Both the position numbers and the translations under genes were made by a program. A DNA stretch of 64,000 bases from the NCBI RefSeq assembly GCF_037038585.1, contig NC_092521.1:69554898-69618897 (forward strand), in the 5' to 3' direction. This document shows positions 1 through 10,900 of the stretch, piece after piece. This stretch comes from Patagioenas fasciata. Taxonomy: Eukaryota; Chordata; Aves; Columbiformes; Columbidae. How positions within the stretch are numbered: position 1 is the stretch's first letter; each line of letters opens with the position of its first letter. The notes under the pieces were generated by a model, which saw only the letters and a list, made by a program, of their open reading frames with translations, was not told the origin of the DNA and did no database searches.

Positions 1-46
1 GTCTTCCACCACCTATTAGCAGCAGTGGAGGAGGAATTGTCTAAAG

Positions 47-335
47 CAATGCTGTCAAGCTCATTTTCACTGGGGGGCATGTTAGCCTCGTGGTTGCCTT
101 TAAAGGGCTGAATATAATTTCAGGACTGTATAGATAGAACTACTCCTACATTCACGCAGGATGTAATTTTAGGACTTTATAGATGTAACTACTACTACAT
201 TCATGTAGGATGTAATTTTAGGACTGTATAGATGCAACTACTCCTACATTTATACAGTCCTAAAATTATATTCAGCCCTTTGAAGGCAATCACGAGGCTG
301 ACGTGGCGCCTGGTGAAAATGAGTTTGACACCCTG
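47..335. mobile_element. Non-autonomous hAT-type DNA transposon (MITE-like)
   Basis: The two ends are inverted copies of each other. The left end reads about CAATGCTGTCAAGCTCATTT, and the right end read in reverse gives CAGGGTGTCAAACTCATTTT. The inverted similarity extends inward past the GGCC.CAT.AGCCTCG region to the AGGGCTGAATATAAT region. The 8 bases outside the left end (39-46, GTCTAAAG) and outside the right end (336-343, ATCTAAAG) match at 7 of 8 positions. That is an 8-bp target-site duplication of the nTCTAGAn type usual for hAT elements. The centre holds about three tandem 49-bp units. No transposase reading frame is present, so it would have depended on an enzyme encoded elsewhere. 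A second member of the family is at 19152-19282. The family name is not assigned. Confidence 0.8.
107..253. repeat. Three tandem 49-bp units inside the hAT element
   Basis: The word AGGACTNTAT recurs at 122, 171 and 220, exactly 49 bases apart. Each time it is followed by AGAT, then ACTAC and CTACATT-like sequence. The third unit runs into an inverted copy of the same motif (ACAGTCCTAAAATTATATTC), so the centre of the element can also fold back. This is internal structure of the transposon at 47-335. Confidence 0.75.
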
Positions 336-343
336 ATCTAAAG

Positions 344-539
344 GAAATTAGGACAATTTAAGCATTGAATTCTAAAATTTCAGGGAAAAGGGTTTTCCTA
401 AGCTGCCTCTATTTTAAATAGTGTGCCTCAATAGAAGGGATGTGAGCAGAGGCAACACTTGCTACTGTGAACTCAAACTCCATGTCCTTGTGCTCCAGCA
501 ACCTCACTTTGAAATGCTTCTACTCGGGTCCCTGGGGTC
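344..539. other. Unique upstream DNA, nothing recognised
   Basis: This short AT-rich stretch lies between the hAT element and the CpG island. I see no exon, repeat or clear promoter motif in it. In other vertebrates the gene upstream of MOCOS is ELP2, but no ELP2 sequence is visible here. Confidence 0.4.
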
Positions 540-822
540 GGGGATCCGCCTGCATCGGTGTCCAAGTCCAGATGACGAGTATGAGCAGACGGCGCTGCCG
601 CCGAGTGCTCCCGGTTGCAGCGGTGCCAGGGCCGGAGCACAGGGTCGTGCCCAGCGGCGGAGCGGTGCCCTCGCCAACTCGAGCTGCTGCTTGGCCCGGG
701 CCGGGCCCGCTTCACGCACGGTGCCCGCTGCCTCCCGGTGCTGGCTCCAGTCGCTGTCTCAGCTGCAGCCGGACCGCTGCGGGCCCTGCCTGGCTCCAAC
801 CCCGGCCTCCGCCGCCGCTCCC

Positions 823-845
823 GGGGACGGGGGGCGGGAGGCGGG
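823..845 (+). promoter_or_regulatory. G-quadruplex-forming motif
   Basis: Four runs of at least three G (823-826, 829-834, 836-838, 843-845) are separated by loops of one to four bases on the + strand. This meets the usual intramolecular G4 pattern. It lies about 210 bp upstream of the MOCOS start codon, inside the CpG island, so it could influence transcription, or 5'-UTR structure if it is transcribed. Function is inferred only. Confidence 0.5.
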
Positions 846-872
846 AGGAGCGAGGCGCGGCGGGGCCGGGCC

Positions 873-962
873 GGCCGCAGTGCCTTCCCGGCCGCAGTGC
901 CAGCCCGGCCGCAGTGCCAGCCCGGCCGCAGTGCCAGCCGGCCGCAGTGCCAGCCCGCAGCG
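873..962. repeat. 17-bp GC-rich minisatellite, five units
   Basis: The word GGCCGCAGTGCC starts at 873, 890, 907, 924 and 940, giving spacings of 17, 17, 17 and 16 bases. The unit is about GGCCGCAGTGCCAGCCC. It lies 95-180 bp upstream of the MOCOS start codon, in the likely promoter or 5' UTR, and is a probable site of length variation between individuals. Confidence 0.8.
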
Positions 963-1055
963 CTGCCGGGGGGGAGGCTCCGCTGCCCGGGGCGGGAGTC
1001 GCTTTCTTGTGTCCGTCCGACTTTCTCTCCCAGCTTTCCGCCTGCAGCCCGCGGC

Positions 1056-1185
1056 ATGTCCGGGGCGCCGCTGGGGGACCTGCTTTCCTTCCGCGCCTTC
1101 CAGGCCGCCTGCCCCGCCGGCTACGACTACGGGTACAGCGGCGGCCTGCGCGGCCTCCGGCAGCGCGAGTTTCCCCAGCTCCGAG
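1056..1185 (+). CDS. MOCOS: MOCOS coding exon 1 (N-terminus of molybdenum cofactor sulfurase)
   Basis: This exon encodes residues 1-43 plus the first base of codon 44. Molybdenum cofactor sulfurase is a cytosolic PLP enzyme. It takes sulfur from L-cysteine and places it as the terminal sulfido ligand on the molybdenum cofactor of xanthine dehydrogenase and aldehyde oxidase. The exon ends with a motif like that of vertebrate MOCOS just before the catalytic domain: a Tyr-Gly-Tyr, a Leu-Arg-x-Leu-Arg-x-Arg-Glu-Phe segment, then a Leu and a small residue. The ATG at 1056 is the first in its frame and has G at -3. The frame stays open upstream to about 615 but contains no earlier ATG. The donor GAG|GTACCG at 1186 leaves phase 1, matching exon 2. 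The leader residues 1-25 are poorly conserved in this family, so the start is likely rather than certain. Confidence 0.88.
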
Positions 1186-1371
1186 GTACCGCGGGCCGGG
1201 CGCAGCCCTGAGGGGCGGGCCAGGGGCGGGGGAGCCTTGGGCCTGTCGCGGCTCGCCTAGTCCCCGGGCGGGAAGCTTGTAGTGCGAGGGAGCGGACAGG
1301 TACGGGGTCGCCGGCAGAAAGGACCGGCTTTGCCTCAGCCCCATCGGGGGCACGGCGAGGGGTCTGGAGGT

Positions 1372-1416
1372 CGTCTCCCCCTCTTCTTCCTTTCTACTCC
1401 TCCTCCTTCTCCCCCC
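1372..1416 (+). repeat. Pyrimidine-rich tract
   Basis: About 45 bases are almost entirely C and T, of the form CTCCTCCTTCTCCCCCC, at the 3' edge of the CpG island directly before the CR1. Such polypyrimidine/polypurine tracts can adopt triplex structure, though nothing here shows function. Confidence 0.6.
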
Positions 1417-1420
1417 GTGA

Positions 1421-1922
1421 CCAGTTCTGGGGCCCTCAGTTCAGGAAGGAGAGGGAACTGCTGGAGGGAGTCCAGTGCAGAGCAACAAAGATGATGAAGG
1501 GAGTGGAGCATCTCCCTTATGAGGAAAGGCTGAGGGAGCTGGGGCTCTTTAGCTTGGAGAAGAGGAGACTGAGGGGTGACCTCATTCATGTTTATAAATA
1601 TATAAAGGGTGAGTGTCACGAGGATGGAGCCAGGCTCTTCTCAGTGACAACCAATGATAGGACAAGGGGTAATGGGTACAAACTGGAACACAGAAGGTTC
1701 CACTTAAATATGAGAAGAAACTTCTTCTCAGTGAGGGTAACAGAGCACTGGAACAGGCTGCCCAGGCAGGTTGTGGAGTCTCCTTCCCTGGAGACATTCA
1801 AATCCTGCCTGGATGCCTTTCTGTGTAGCCTTATCTAGGTGTTCCTGCTCTGGCAGGGGGATTGGACTAGATGATCTTTTGAGGTCCCTTCCAATCCCTG
1901 ACATCCTGTGTTTCTGTGATTC
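1421..1922 (+). mobile_element. CR1 LINE, 5'-truncated, sense orientation
   Basis: This is the 3' end of a chicken-repeat-1 retrotransposon. The frame ending at the stop at 1836-1838 encodes the C-terminal tail of CR1 ORF2: a Tyr-Glu-Glu-Arg-Leu-Arg-Glu-Leu stretch, [16 protein letters not shown], and His-Trp-Asn-Arg-Leu-Pro. I see no stop in this frame from about 1425 to 1838. A short 3' UTR follows, ending in the CR1-type TTTCTGTGATTC. The upstream ORF2 (endonuclease and most of the reverse transcriptase) is missing, so the copy is dead, although the uninterrupted tail suggests a fairly young insertion. It begins only 235 bp after MOCOS exon 1, in the same orientation as the gene. Confidence 0.92.
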
Positions 1923-4900
1923 CTCTACCCTGGCACAAGTGCCCGGAGGTGCCCTGTGCTCAAGTAACAGGGTCTAGGTTCAGCAACGAGATGCAGAGAG
2001 AGATATTAAGAATAGAGGGGGAAAAGACACATAAAAATGGTAAAACAGCACTTGTCTGGTAAAGGTTTGTGGTTAGGCAGGCCTTTGTAAGTGACTTGTG
2101 CAAGTTATATACATTTCTTCTCCCTACAATCTTAAACATTGCTTGAACACATTACTTCAAATCTAACTGAGATGGACATATGTTGTACTACAGTAAGTTA
2201 TTTTACTTAAAGAGGTGGCAATACATGTGATCTTAGCATTTCAAAATGCTTAGCAAAAAAACAGCAGAGAGCAGAGTAAATAACCTCAGTTTGGATGTCC
2301 TGAAACTGTTATTCAGACTATTTTTTTATATAATATGTTGAGAGTTTTGTTTTATTACTTCTTTTTGTAATTTTTTTTTTTTTTAATTTTGGTGATCAAA
2401 TGCAAGAGTGGGCTTTCTCACACTTGGGTTTTTAGTAGAGAATGGAGTTAACACTTTGCCTCTAGAGGAATGTGGAAAAAAATTTCAAGGTGCGGTTTGA
2501 GGAGCTTTAACTAAGATTCAGTAAGTTAATTTCACAGTCTGGAATTAGTCATACTAGTTGCATCAGTGAAAGTTCGATAACAAGAAACTGCTTGTCCTGA
2601 ATTCAGGCCAAGATTCTGAAAAGTGGCTGTTTTGTAACTGAAACCTTGTTTAGACATTTAAGCAGATAACTTTTCAAAAATCCTGAGATTCAGGCTCATT
2701 TCTCATGAGGCTCCCCAGTTTTGAGGTAATGTACATCTGCTAATGAATGATGTCCAGTGGATCAGTCTGGATTCCCAAATGGAGATCACTGCATCAGGAG
2801 CTTACCTCCAGTTGAAAGTGTTTTGGCTAAGGTAGGCTATTGAGTTATACTTCAGTCATAAAACCTACTAAAATAGGATGTGGGTGATCGATAATTTAGA
2901 ATATTTGCAGAAAAATATAAACAAAAAAATACAAGGTATAAAACCGAATGTAATGATATTAGCTAACTGAAATCACATGAGAGTCTATGGCAAGGTGACC
3001 TAGGTTGCAAATTCCCTTTGCCCCTTCTTCCCCCTTCAAAATTTTAACATGTTATTAAATTCATAAATCATTGTCCATTTGTCTTGAAAGATTGTCACCT
3101 CTGTGAGGAAGATCAGTGTCCTTAACTGATTGCTGTATATATATGTGGTGTCCTGCCTGGGATTCTTGTCTTAAAAACAAAGGCATATCTCCTCTAGTCA
3201 AGAACTTGTGCCTTCAAGTGATGCCAGTAGTGCCAAATAAAAGGCTTCCAGGGACACATTCCTAGTTCAAGTGTGTAAAGCTCAGTGTCCCCTTTCTTAC
3301 ACGTCTGTTTGTCTCAGAGCTGACTGACTGGACTAGTCCAGGATAGAGTCCGGAAACTATCTGACAGCAGAGCAGCATGGATGATAAGTGCATCACTTGT
3401 ACGTATTTTTGGTCTCCTATTATTTAGCCATGTAGCTGTATCCACACTTGCTGAAGGTCTTGACACACTGATATTGATGTTAAAAAGTGCTATTTAGAGC
3501 TCCAGGTCTTTGTCGCCTTTCTGAAGTAAAGCAAAGGAGGGGTGGCTGATGTACAGGTTGGCAGCAGTAGTAGTAAGTAAAAGGGATTTCTACAAGTGAC
3601 TTACAAAAAATTAGTGGGGCTTTCAGGCATTTAGCTACTTAGGCATTTTCAGTGACCTGCCAGAAAATGCAGGCTGGGGGATGAGGTAGAAGTTTTACAT
3701 CTCTGGTGGCTTTGGGGCAGCTTTATGAGTAAGTCCTGATTCTACAAACACTCACTGAGGAACCTGTAGTTGTTCATGGGTTTGATCTCTGCTGGGTGTC
3801 TCCCTGCTGCACAAAAGTGCTATAATTTAATCCTTTCTAGTAAAGAGCAGTCTTAACTAGTTCCGCTAGGCAAAAGAGAATGAGCTCTGTGTTTAGGTAG
3901 TTAACAGTAATGTCTTGCTTGTGCTTATTTGGGGCATGCCTCAAAGATCTTTCCATCATTGAAGTTGGATAAAAATTCAGATTTTGCTGTGCACTTCTAA
4001 CGTGTACAAAGTTTTTGGAGCGCTTCTCTAGATATCCATGAATTAAGCCTAATACTCAGTTTTGGAACATAATAAGCAGCATGTGATAATAATAATTACT
4101 GCATGCCAATGTATTCACTTCTTCCTGATTGCTGATGTTTGGTGGTGTCCACTACGTACATCTTGTGCAAATGATGTTCTCTGGGGAAGGCAGAAACCTT
4201 TTCTGTGTTATAAACCTTTGCTTGCGTGGTGCTAGGGCTTCTGTTGTAGCTCTACTATGAGTAGTTGCACAGGTGCCTGTTGAGAAGAAGATACAACAGA
4301 TATATTCAGGGAAAACTGGGAACTGGACATACAACAAAACCAGGATTTTTCAAAGGTGGTCTACCTGTGGTCCTATAAAAATCTGTGGGAGTCTCACTCT
4401 TGTCTCCATCAGAAGGCAAATTAGGCTATTACTGAATGTGTTGGGGATTTCTCCTTAAGGTTTTGTGAAGGGATAAAAGGAACTACTTCATTGAATCTGC
4501 AGGGATCTGTCTGTTGTGGTGCAGAAGACTTAAATTTTACCTTTTAAACCAAAGTTGATCTTCAATTTTGTAATTCAAGGGTTGTTAGCTGATGGCTAGA
4601 GTGGCCCCTTCTAAAAATACATGTGGAGTTTGTGAAACGGATCCCCATTTCATAGGCAGCAGCGTATGTGCGATATGTGACCTTGACTTCAATCTTAGGA
4701 GCAGCATACCCTTATCTGCAGTGTAGGATTGTAAACTGTGCTTTAGAAATGGACAAAGAAATCAGTGGGAGTTTATAGGTTCTGTTGTTAAGTAATGGGG
4801 ATGAATATGCTTCTGTGATGTTTATCATAGCAAAGAAAATATCAGCTCCAGTTTGTATCGTGGTTTTAAAAAAGAAAAAGCTGACATGATTTACGATGCA

Positions 4901-7900
4901 GCATTTAATCCCAAGATACTTTTCCAGTTTCAGTTCTGTGCCAGTATTCTGTTCTAAGACAGCTGTGTCTATTTGAGCATGAGCTTTCCGAGAGTGATAA
5001 GCAGTGGGTACTCATCCCCCAAATAAAGCCTAGTGTGTATTAGCAATCATGTATTCTTTAAGGGCTGCTGACTATCAGAAGATAGTCCTTAACTGAGGTA
5101 AGATGCACTGTCCCATTTAATGTCAAATTGGTCACCGTCCTGCACTTCAACAACAGTCATGTGGCAAATCATGTGTTACCTTAGTAGTATGAACATTTGT
5201 GATTTGTGTGATTATGTATAACTAACAGTAATAATGTAGCTTGCCTGTTAAACAAAAAGGAAAGGCACACTAAGCTCTGGGTAACAGAATTGGCCTTTGT
5301 TTCTTTGAAAGTCAAATGGTGTCTCAAGAAATGTTCACCTGTATGAGAGCTTATTCTGTTGTTCACTTAAGGAATAGATGGGTACTGGATCTGACCTTAC
5401 ACAAAAAAAAAAGACGATGTTTTACTCATATTGCTGGTAATTATTTGCACTGAGCCTTTTCCTGTGAGTAGGAGAACAGAAAAGTGGGTCTTCGTGCATT
5501 TCAGTTCGTCCTTAGTGGCTCTGTTAGCAAAGGTCAGCTCTTCCCTCGAGAACAGGAAAACCTATCTGTTTTGTCATGTTTGGGGTAATCTGGTGTTTTG
5601 GCTGAATTTCAGAAGTAGGACACTCATTCTAGTGTGTCAGCTCAGAGTAATTTTGTTCTTAGGTGGCTGATGCTCACATTTTATGAAACTTGTGAAGATG
5701 AGTGTACTGTGAGCCTGAAGAGTTGTGCTCATCAAACATGATTGCAAACATAGGTGTGACCTCAGTTTCTCTATTGCTATGTCAGTTTGCTTGCCTTGTC
5801 AAACCAGAAATTCTACCGACCTTGTGTGTGAGGTTTTTTATTTTTCTTAAAAAAGAAAAAAAGGCATTTTTTGTATTCTAAAATAATAGGAGTTTTTTTT
5901 CCTCTTCAGAGGCTTTTTTTTATGGTTGTTTTATTTTCAGACTGTTTTGTTTGATCTGGTAGCTGTCTTTTACTTCTGCTTGTGTTTATATGGCTTCCTA
6001 CTGATTTCCTAATTATTAATAATTTTTACCTGGGGATGAATCTGTTCTTTTTAATCTCTTTTTCTTGGTGAAGACTAAGTGACTGCCTGTGTTCAGCAAA
6101 ACCTTTTATAGTTAGCTTCTTTGAGAAATACTGTTCTTTGAGCAAGTTAGCAATATGCAAGTCTCATCATGCCATTTAAAAAAACAGTTGGATAAGTTTA
6201 TTTTGATTCATTACTGTCTAAGACCTATTCCGAACAAGAAGCAAGGCATGTGCTGTTTTATGGTCACATGCAATACTTGTGGGTTCCCTGAAGCCCACCC
6301 ACCCACTGATGGCCAGAATTAAGTTAGGCAGCTACAGTCCTGGGTGAGACAGCATCTTCTAGAAATGTAAAATGATTTCACCCACGTGCCGAGATTGACA
6401 CGTGTTCATGTTAATCCAGTGCTTACCTCTCCTGCCCAAAGGCAGCAAAGCAACTTGTACAGGGAGGATGAGGCTGTTTTTGTTGTCTCATTAGGAGATT
6501 CTGGGCAGCTGGAAGAGCTGCTGATTGTGCTGGAGAATAAGTCTCACAAAATTATCTCATCTCTAGCTCATCCTGAACAGTATGAAACACATTGGATTTT
6601 TTATTGGGAGGGAGGAGGCGGAATAAGCAAAATAAACCATGTTTATTGAAGGAGGCTGCTGGTGGACAGTTTGAAATTCTACAAGACATCTGGGAAGATG
6701 CATTTAGTGGCGAGAGAAAGTATCGTAAATAGAAGCCGTGGTATGGGAAGTGTAACTGCACAACTACGTGGTAACTGTTTTGTAAAAAACAATATATATG
6801 CTCATGTGAAGCCTTAATGCTTCCTGTTGATTTCAAGTCAGCAGTAGTTATCTAAACAAGCTGTCATCTAAAGAATTGACATGAAAGAGGAAGCATTTGT
6901 GGAACATAATGTGGATTTCGGATGTTTTCCTCTGCCTACACAGAAGTAATAGTTACTGTTAAAGAATTTACTTTGCATTTCAGGGTTCAGAAGGCTGTCA
7001 GTGGTTCCTGCAAGACTTATCTTTCAATTGATCACGCAGAGCTGGGGGATCCTTTGCTCTTTGTGGTGATCATAACTCTTAGTGAAGAGTAGTCAATGAA
7101 ATTGTCATTTGCAATGTTTCAGTGCTGAATAAAGTATTAGTTACTTTAAACTTCAGTTAGAGGGGAAAAAAAATCCCTCAAAGAAACAGGTAATGTCTTC
7201 TATTTCTGAACTGTATTACTCAGAGTTATATGTATAAATCAGTTTTGGTGTTGTGATAACCATATACAGATGTTCACTGCACCATTACACTGGCTCTGTA
7301 ATGGCCTGTGCCACACAGCACAAGACATTTAAATCTTTGTCTGGAACACAGAAATGTTGAGAAAAAAAGCAAAATACCACACCCTATAAACATGAATTAT
7401 CAACTGTATTTTAGAAATAAATAGTCAATCATCTGGCACTAGATTCTTTATAACAGGATATAATAATACTTAGACATTAGATTTTTAAAGTCAAGATGTA
7501 GACATTAAAAATATATTAGATTTTGAAAGATACTTTATGGAACTCCATAGATGCTGCAGGGTATCAGCCACCCATTTTTAAAAATTGCACTTTTAATTAA
7601 AAGATATGTTATCTCTAAAATTAATGTTTGTTTAAGATGTATGTTAGTGTACAAAAGTATTAAAAAAAGGCAGATGTTTTATTTAGAAAAGCACAAGATG
7701 CTTTCTTGTCTCTTGTACAAAAATTGGAAATGCACCAAAGTTTTGTTCCTTCAGAATCCCTCATCAGTGCTGCATCCTTCCTTCCATCACCTTTGCTTCC
7801 TGTTAGATTCTCCTGTTTGTCCTCCTCCATCCTTATGAGGTTGCTCTGTGTGAGATGTGTATTGATTTCTTCCCACCGTGTTTCTGTATATTTCTATATG

Positions 7901-10900
7901 ATGTTTATGTGATTTTGTTTTGTTTTTAATGTTAAATGTAAGATGATTGATTAAAGAATATATGGTTTCAGAGAGATATGATCTGCTGCTGGTGTCCCTG
8001 CACTTATACTGAAATTTTCCCTGCAAAAACAGAACCTGACATGTGAAGCTCTTGAAATTTCCATTATGTGTTATGGTAGCACTTCCCACATCTAAGCTGC
8101 TCACCAGAATTCAAGGGTACTCTCAGTCTAAGGACAAAAAGCTAAACAGGGAGGTGAGAGGTCAGGTTTTTTCGATCAGCTTGATTCATTGTATACTTGG
8201 TGTGGGAGAGATGCTGCAGAGACGTTGCTTGGGTATGAAAAGACTGCCATTGGATTTAGGAAGACCATTTTGCAGAGTGCTGCATAGCAAAAAGCACTGA
8301 TACGTGAGACTGATAAATGGGTAGACAGCACAATATATTTGCAGAGCAGGAGGCTAGTGAGATGCTTAACTTAGAGATGGTATTTAGTAAGTAGGATACT
8401 GAGCTCTCAAATGTCTCAGGCTTTTTATAATAGACTGTCTTGGCTCAAGCCACAGGAATATTCAATGCAGATATTTTCCTTTATGCGACACTAAAATACT
8501 TGTAAGATGGTTTGTTTTGTTTATTTATTTATTATATTATATTATTTTTATACCTCACTGAACTCAGAAACTTAAAAACAGAACTAATAAAAATGAATAT
8601 GTCAAAATTAGGTTGATGTAATTTATTTTTTATTTTCCTAAGTTAATAGTGCTGATAGTGTTACAACATCTGTGTACTGATCTGCACACAAATAATTTGG
8701 ATCACAGACTGGTTCCTGTCACATTTGTTAGGAGATGGAGATGCGGTTTCTGGAGGTATGGAAAATGTGGTGTCAAGAATGGAAGGTTGGGAAATGGATG
8801 TCAGAGTTATGGAGAAATGGGGGTATAGCAGGGCAGGGAGACATGGAAACAAGACACAAAGCAGTAAAAAGTCAGGTCATTGCAAATGAAGCAAGGTGTT
8901 ATGCTCCTGGCAGTGTTCTGCGCAGCACAGATAGATCCTGTTAGTGATGCTCTTTGCCCCTTCACCTTCCCTCCTGCCACAGAGAAGGGATGGTCTGCAA
9001 GTTGCCTGCAGTGGGGAAGTGACCTCAGGCAGCTGTTGTGAGAGCGTCATGTATGAAAGTGCAAAGTTACTTTTTTCCAGTGAAATAAGAAATATACATA
9101 TAAAATCAGAAGGCAGGTCATGGGAGAGAAATCTCTATCTGGCCACTATTTTTTCCCCCCTTCTTGCTTTCAGGATTATACCGACTCCTTGGTGCAGCCA
9201 AGGGAATATGGCTTTTGCAGAAGAAGTAAAAAAGATGTGGTTTCTGTGCTCATTCAGATTAGTCCCTGGAGCAACACGATCCCAAATGCTTTTAAAGGAA
9301 AGCTAAGAACAAGACTGGACAGGATTTTTGTCACTTATGGTCTTCTTCAATGAGAGAGAGAGAGATCCAAGGTGCTGTGGTTACCTGGGGAAGGATGATT
9401 ATTTCTTCTGGCAGTACTGAGAATAATGTCTTAAATTAAAAACTGGAAAGATGACAGGAAGCTCATTTGAACAAATATTCATTAATTAAATTAATGTTGT
9501 GTGAATTAATTTTGTTAATGCACAATTAATCCCTTTTGCAAACTTATGAACAGGTCAGGTAAAGTTATGCAGTCATAAGAAAGTTTGTCCTGTAATTTCT
9601 CCCTGAGGAAGAAATGGAAGCTCAGGATTTCCCACATTTTTATGATCATGTCACACAGTGCATTGAAGTAGTCATAATTCAGTAATTTGGAACTGATGGT
9701 GTCAGAAATGGGTAAAAGTGTATGTTGCCTTTCTTCAAAAAAAAAAGACTCTGTGTTACCATTAAGTAAAATACACTGTTAACCTGCTGTGCCATTAATT
9801 TCCCAAGTAATTTATTAAAGAGTGTAACTTCTTCAGAAATTTACGAAAAAAGTGACTGTGGGTCACATTTTTATTATTTGTATATCTGCCTATAATTTCT
9901 TTCAAAGTAAAAAATTATAATAGAATTGTCACAAAACAAAATGCTACTCAGCTGCTGTGGTAGTACGCGACTTTTTAAAAATCTGTCATCATCTTTGATT
10001 CATTTCATGCTAGGAAAGTATTTGTTACAGATTTAATTGGTTTAGGAGTGCAAAAGCCCAGTGAGCAGACTGAGACTCTTCTTAATACCCTGTCTGATCT
10101 CAGCTGTGATGGACAATTTACTTTGATAATGCATCTTGCCTTCTCATGAGACTGGATAAAAGCAGGTAAATAAAAGTGGTGAACTAGCAAGATCTCCCTA
10201 CCTGATGGACTGAATGGAGTAAAATTAGAGACTGCATGAAAAAGGAGCCTTTGCCAGATGCAGATGTGATACTTTCCCCCACACATAATCTCCCTAGTAT
10301 TGTGTAGCTGGAAAGCTGACTGATGTTCAGACAAAACCATACGTAGATTATTGCACTCCATTGTTACTTGAATGTAGAGTTTGTGTTCACAAGCAAATGA
10401 AACATTTGATTAATGAATAACAGCTTTGAAATGTGTTCCCTTAAGCGTGCGAATGTCTGAGAAGTAACGTATCATGGAAGGTGGTCATTAAATATAGTAA
10501 TATGATAATAATCGTCTTCCTATCACCCTAGCATAGATGTTTGGCAGCTGGTACAATGCTGCTGAGACAGCCTAATAATACATATGCAGGATGATTGGTT
10601 GCCCTTCTGAAAAGAAGATAATTTAGTACTGCTACATGTGAAGAAAAACATATGCCGTTTAAATTCATTGGAAGTGAATTGGAAGACTCACAGTACGTAA
10701 GAATTAAACTAAAACCCCATGTAAGACATATTTTGTGTAACATGACATTATATGCAAGAGACATTAAAAATGCAAAAATAACCTCTAAGGGATGGCTGCA
10801 AGGTGTACTTTGAAGATAAAATAATGAAATAAAAAGAACAATACATCTGAACTGCACAACAGCTGACTTGTTTCCAGGGACAGAGCAGCCCCTGTGAGTG

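Larger units (their letters stand above)
540..1340 (+). promoter_or_regulatory. MOCOS: CpG island and probable MOCOS promoter
   Basis: This is the only strongly GC- and CpG-rich block in the window and it surrounds MOCOS coding exon 1. Consensus Sp1/GC boxes (GGGGCGGG) occur at 989-996, just upstream of the start codon, and at 1212-1219 and 1223-1230, just inside intron 1. No TATA box is evident near the start, which fits a housekeeping-type CpG-island promoter with dispersed initiation. The exact transcription start and any non-coding 5' exon cannot be fixed from sequence alone. Several long open frames cross this region on both strands, as expected where stop codons are rare through high GC, and are not called as genes. 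Confidence 0.75.

Noticed and set aside
421..1353. Several long overlapping open frames on both strands of the CpG island
   Set aside because: They overlap each other in every frame, and most begin at non-ATG codons. The peptides are Ala/Pro/Arg/Gly-rich, as expected from GC-rich DNA. Only the MOCOS exon 1 part has family support.
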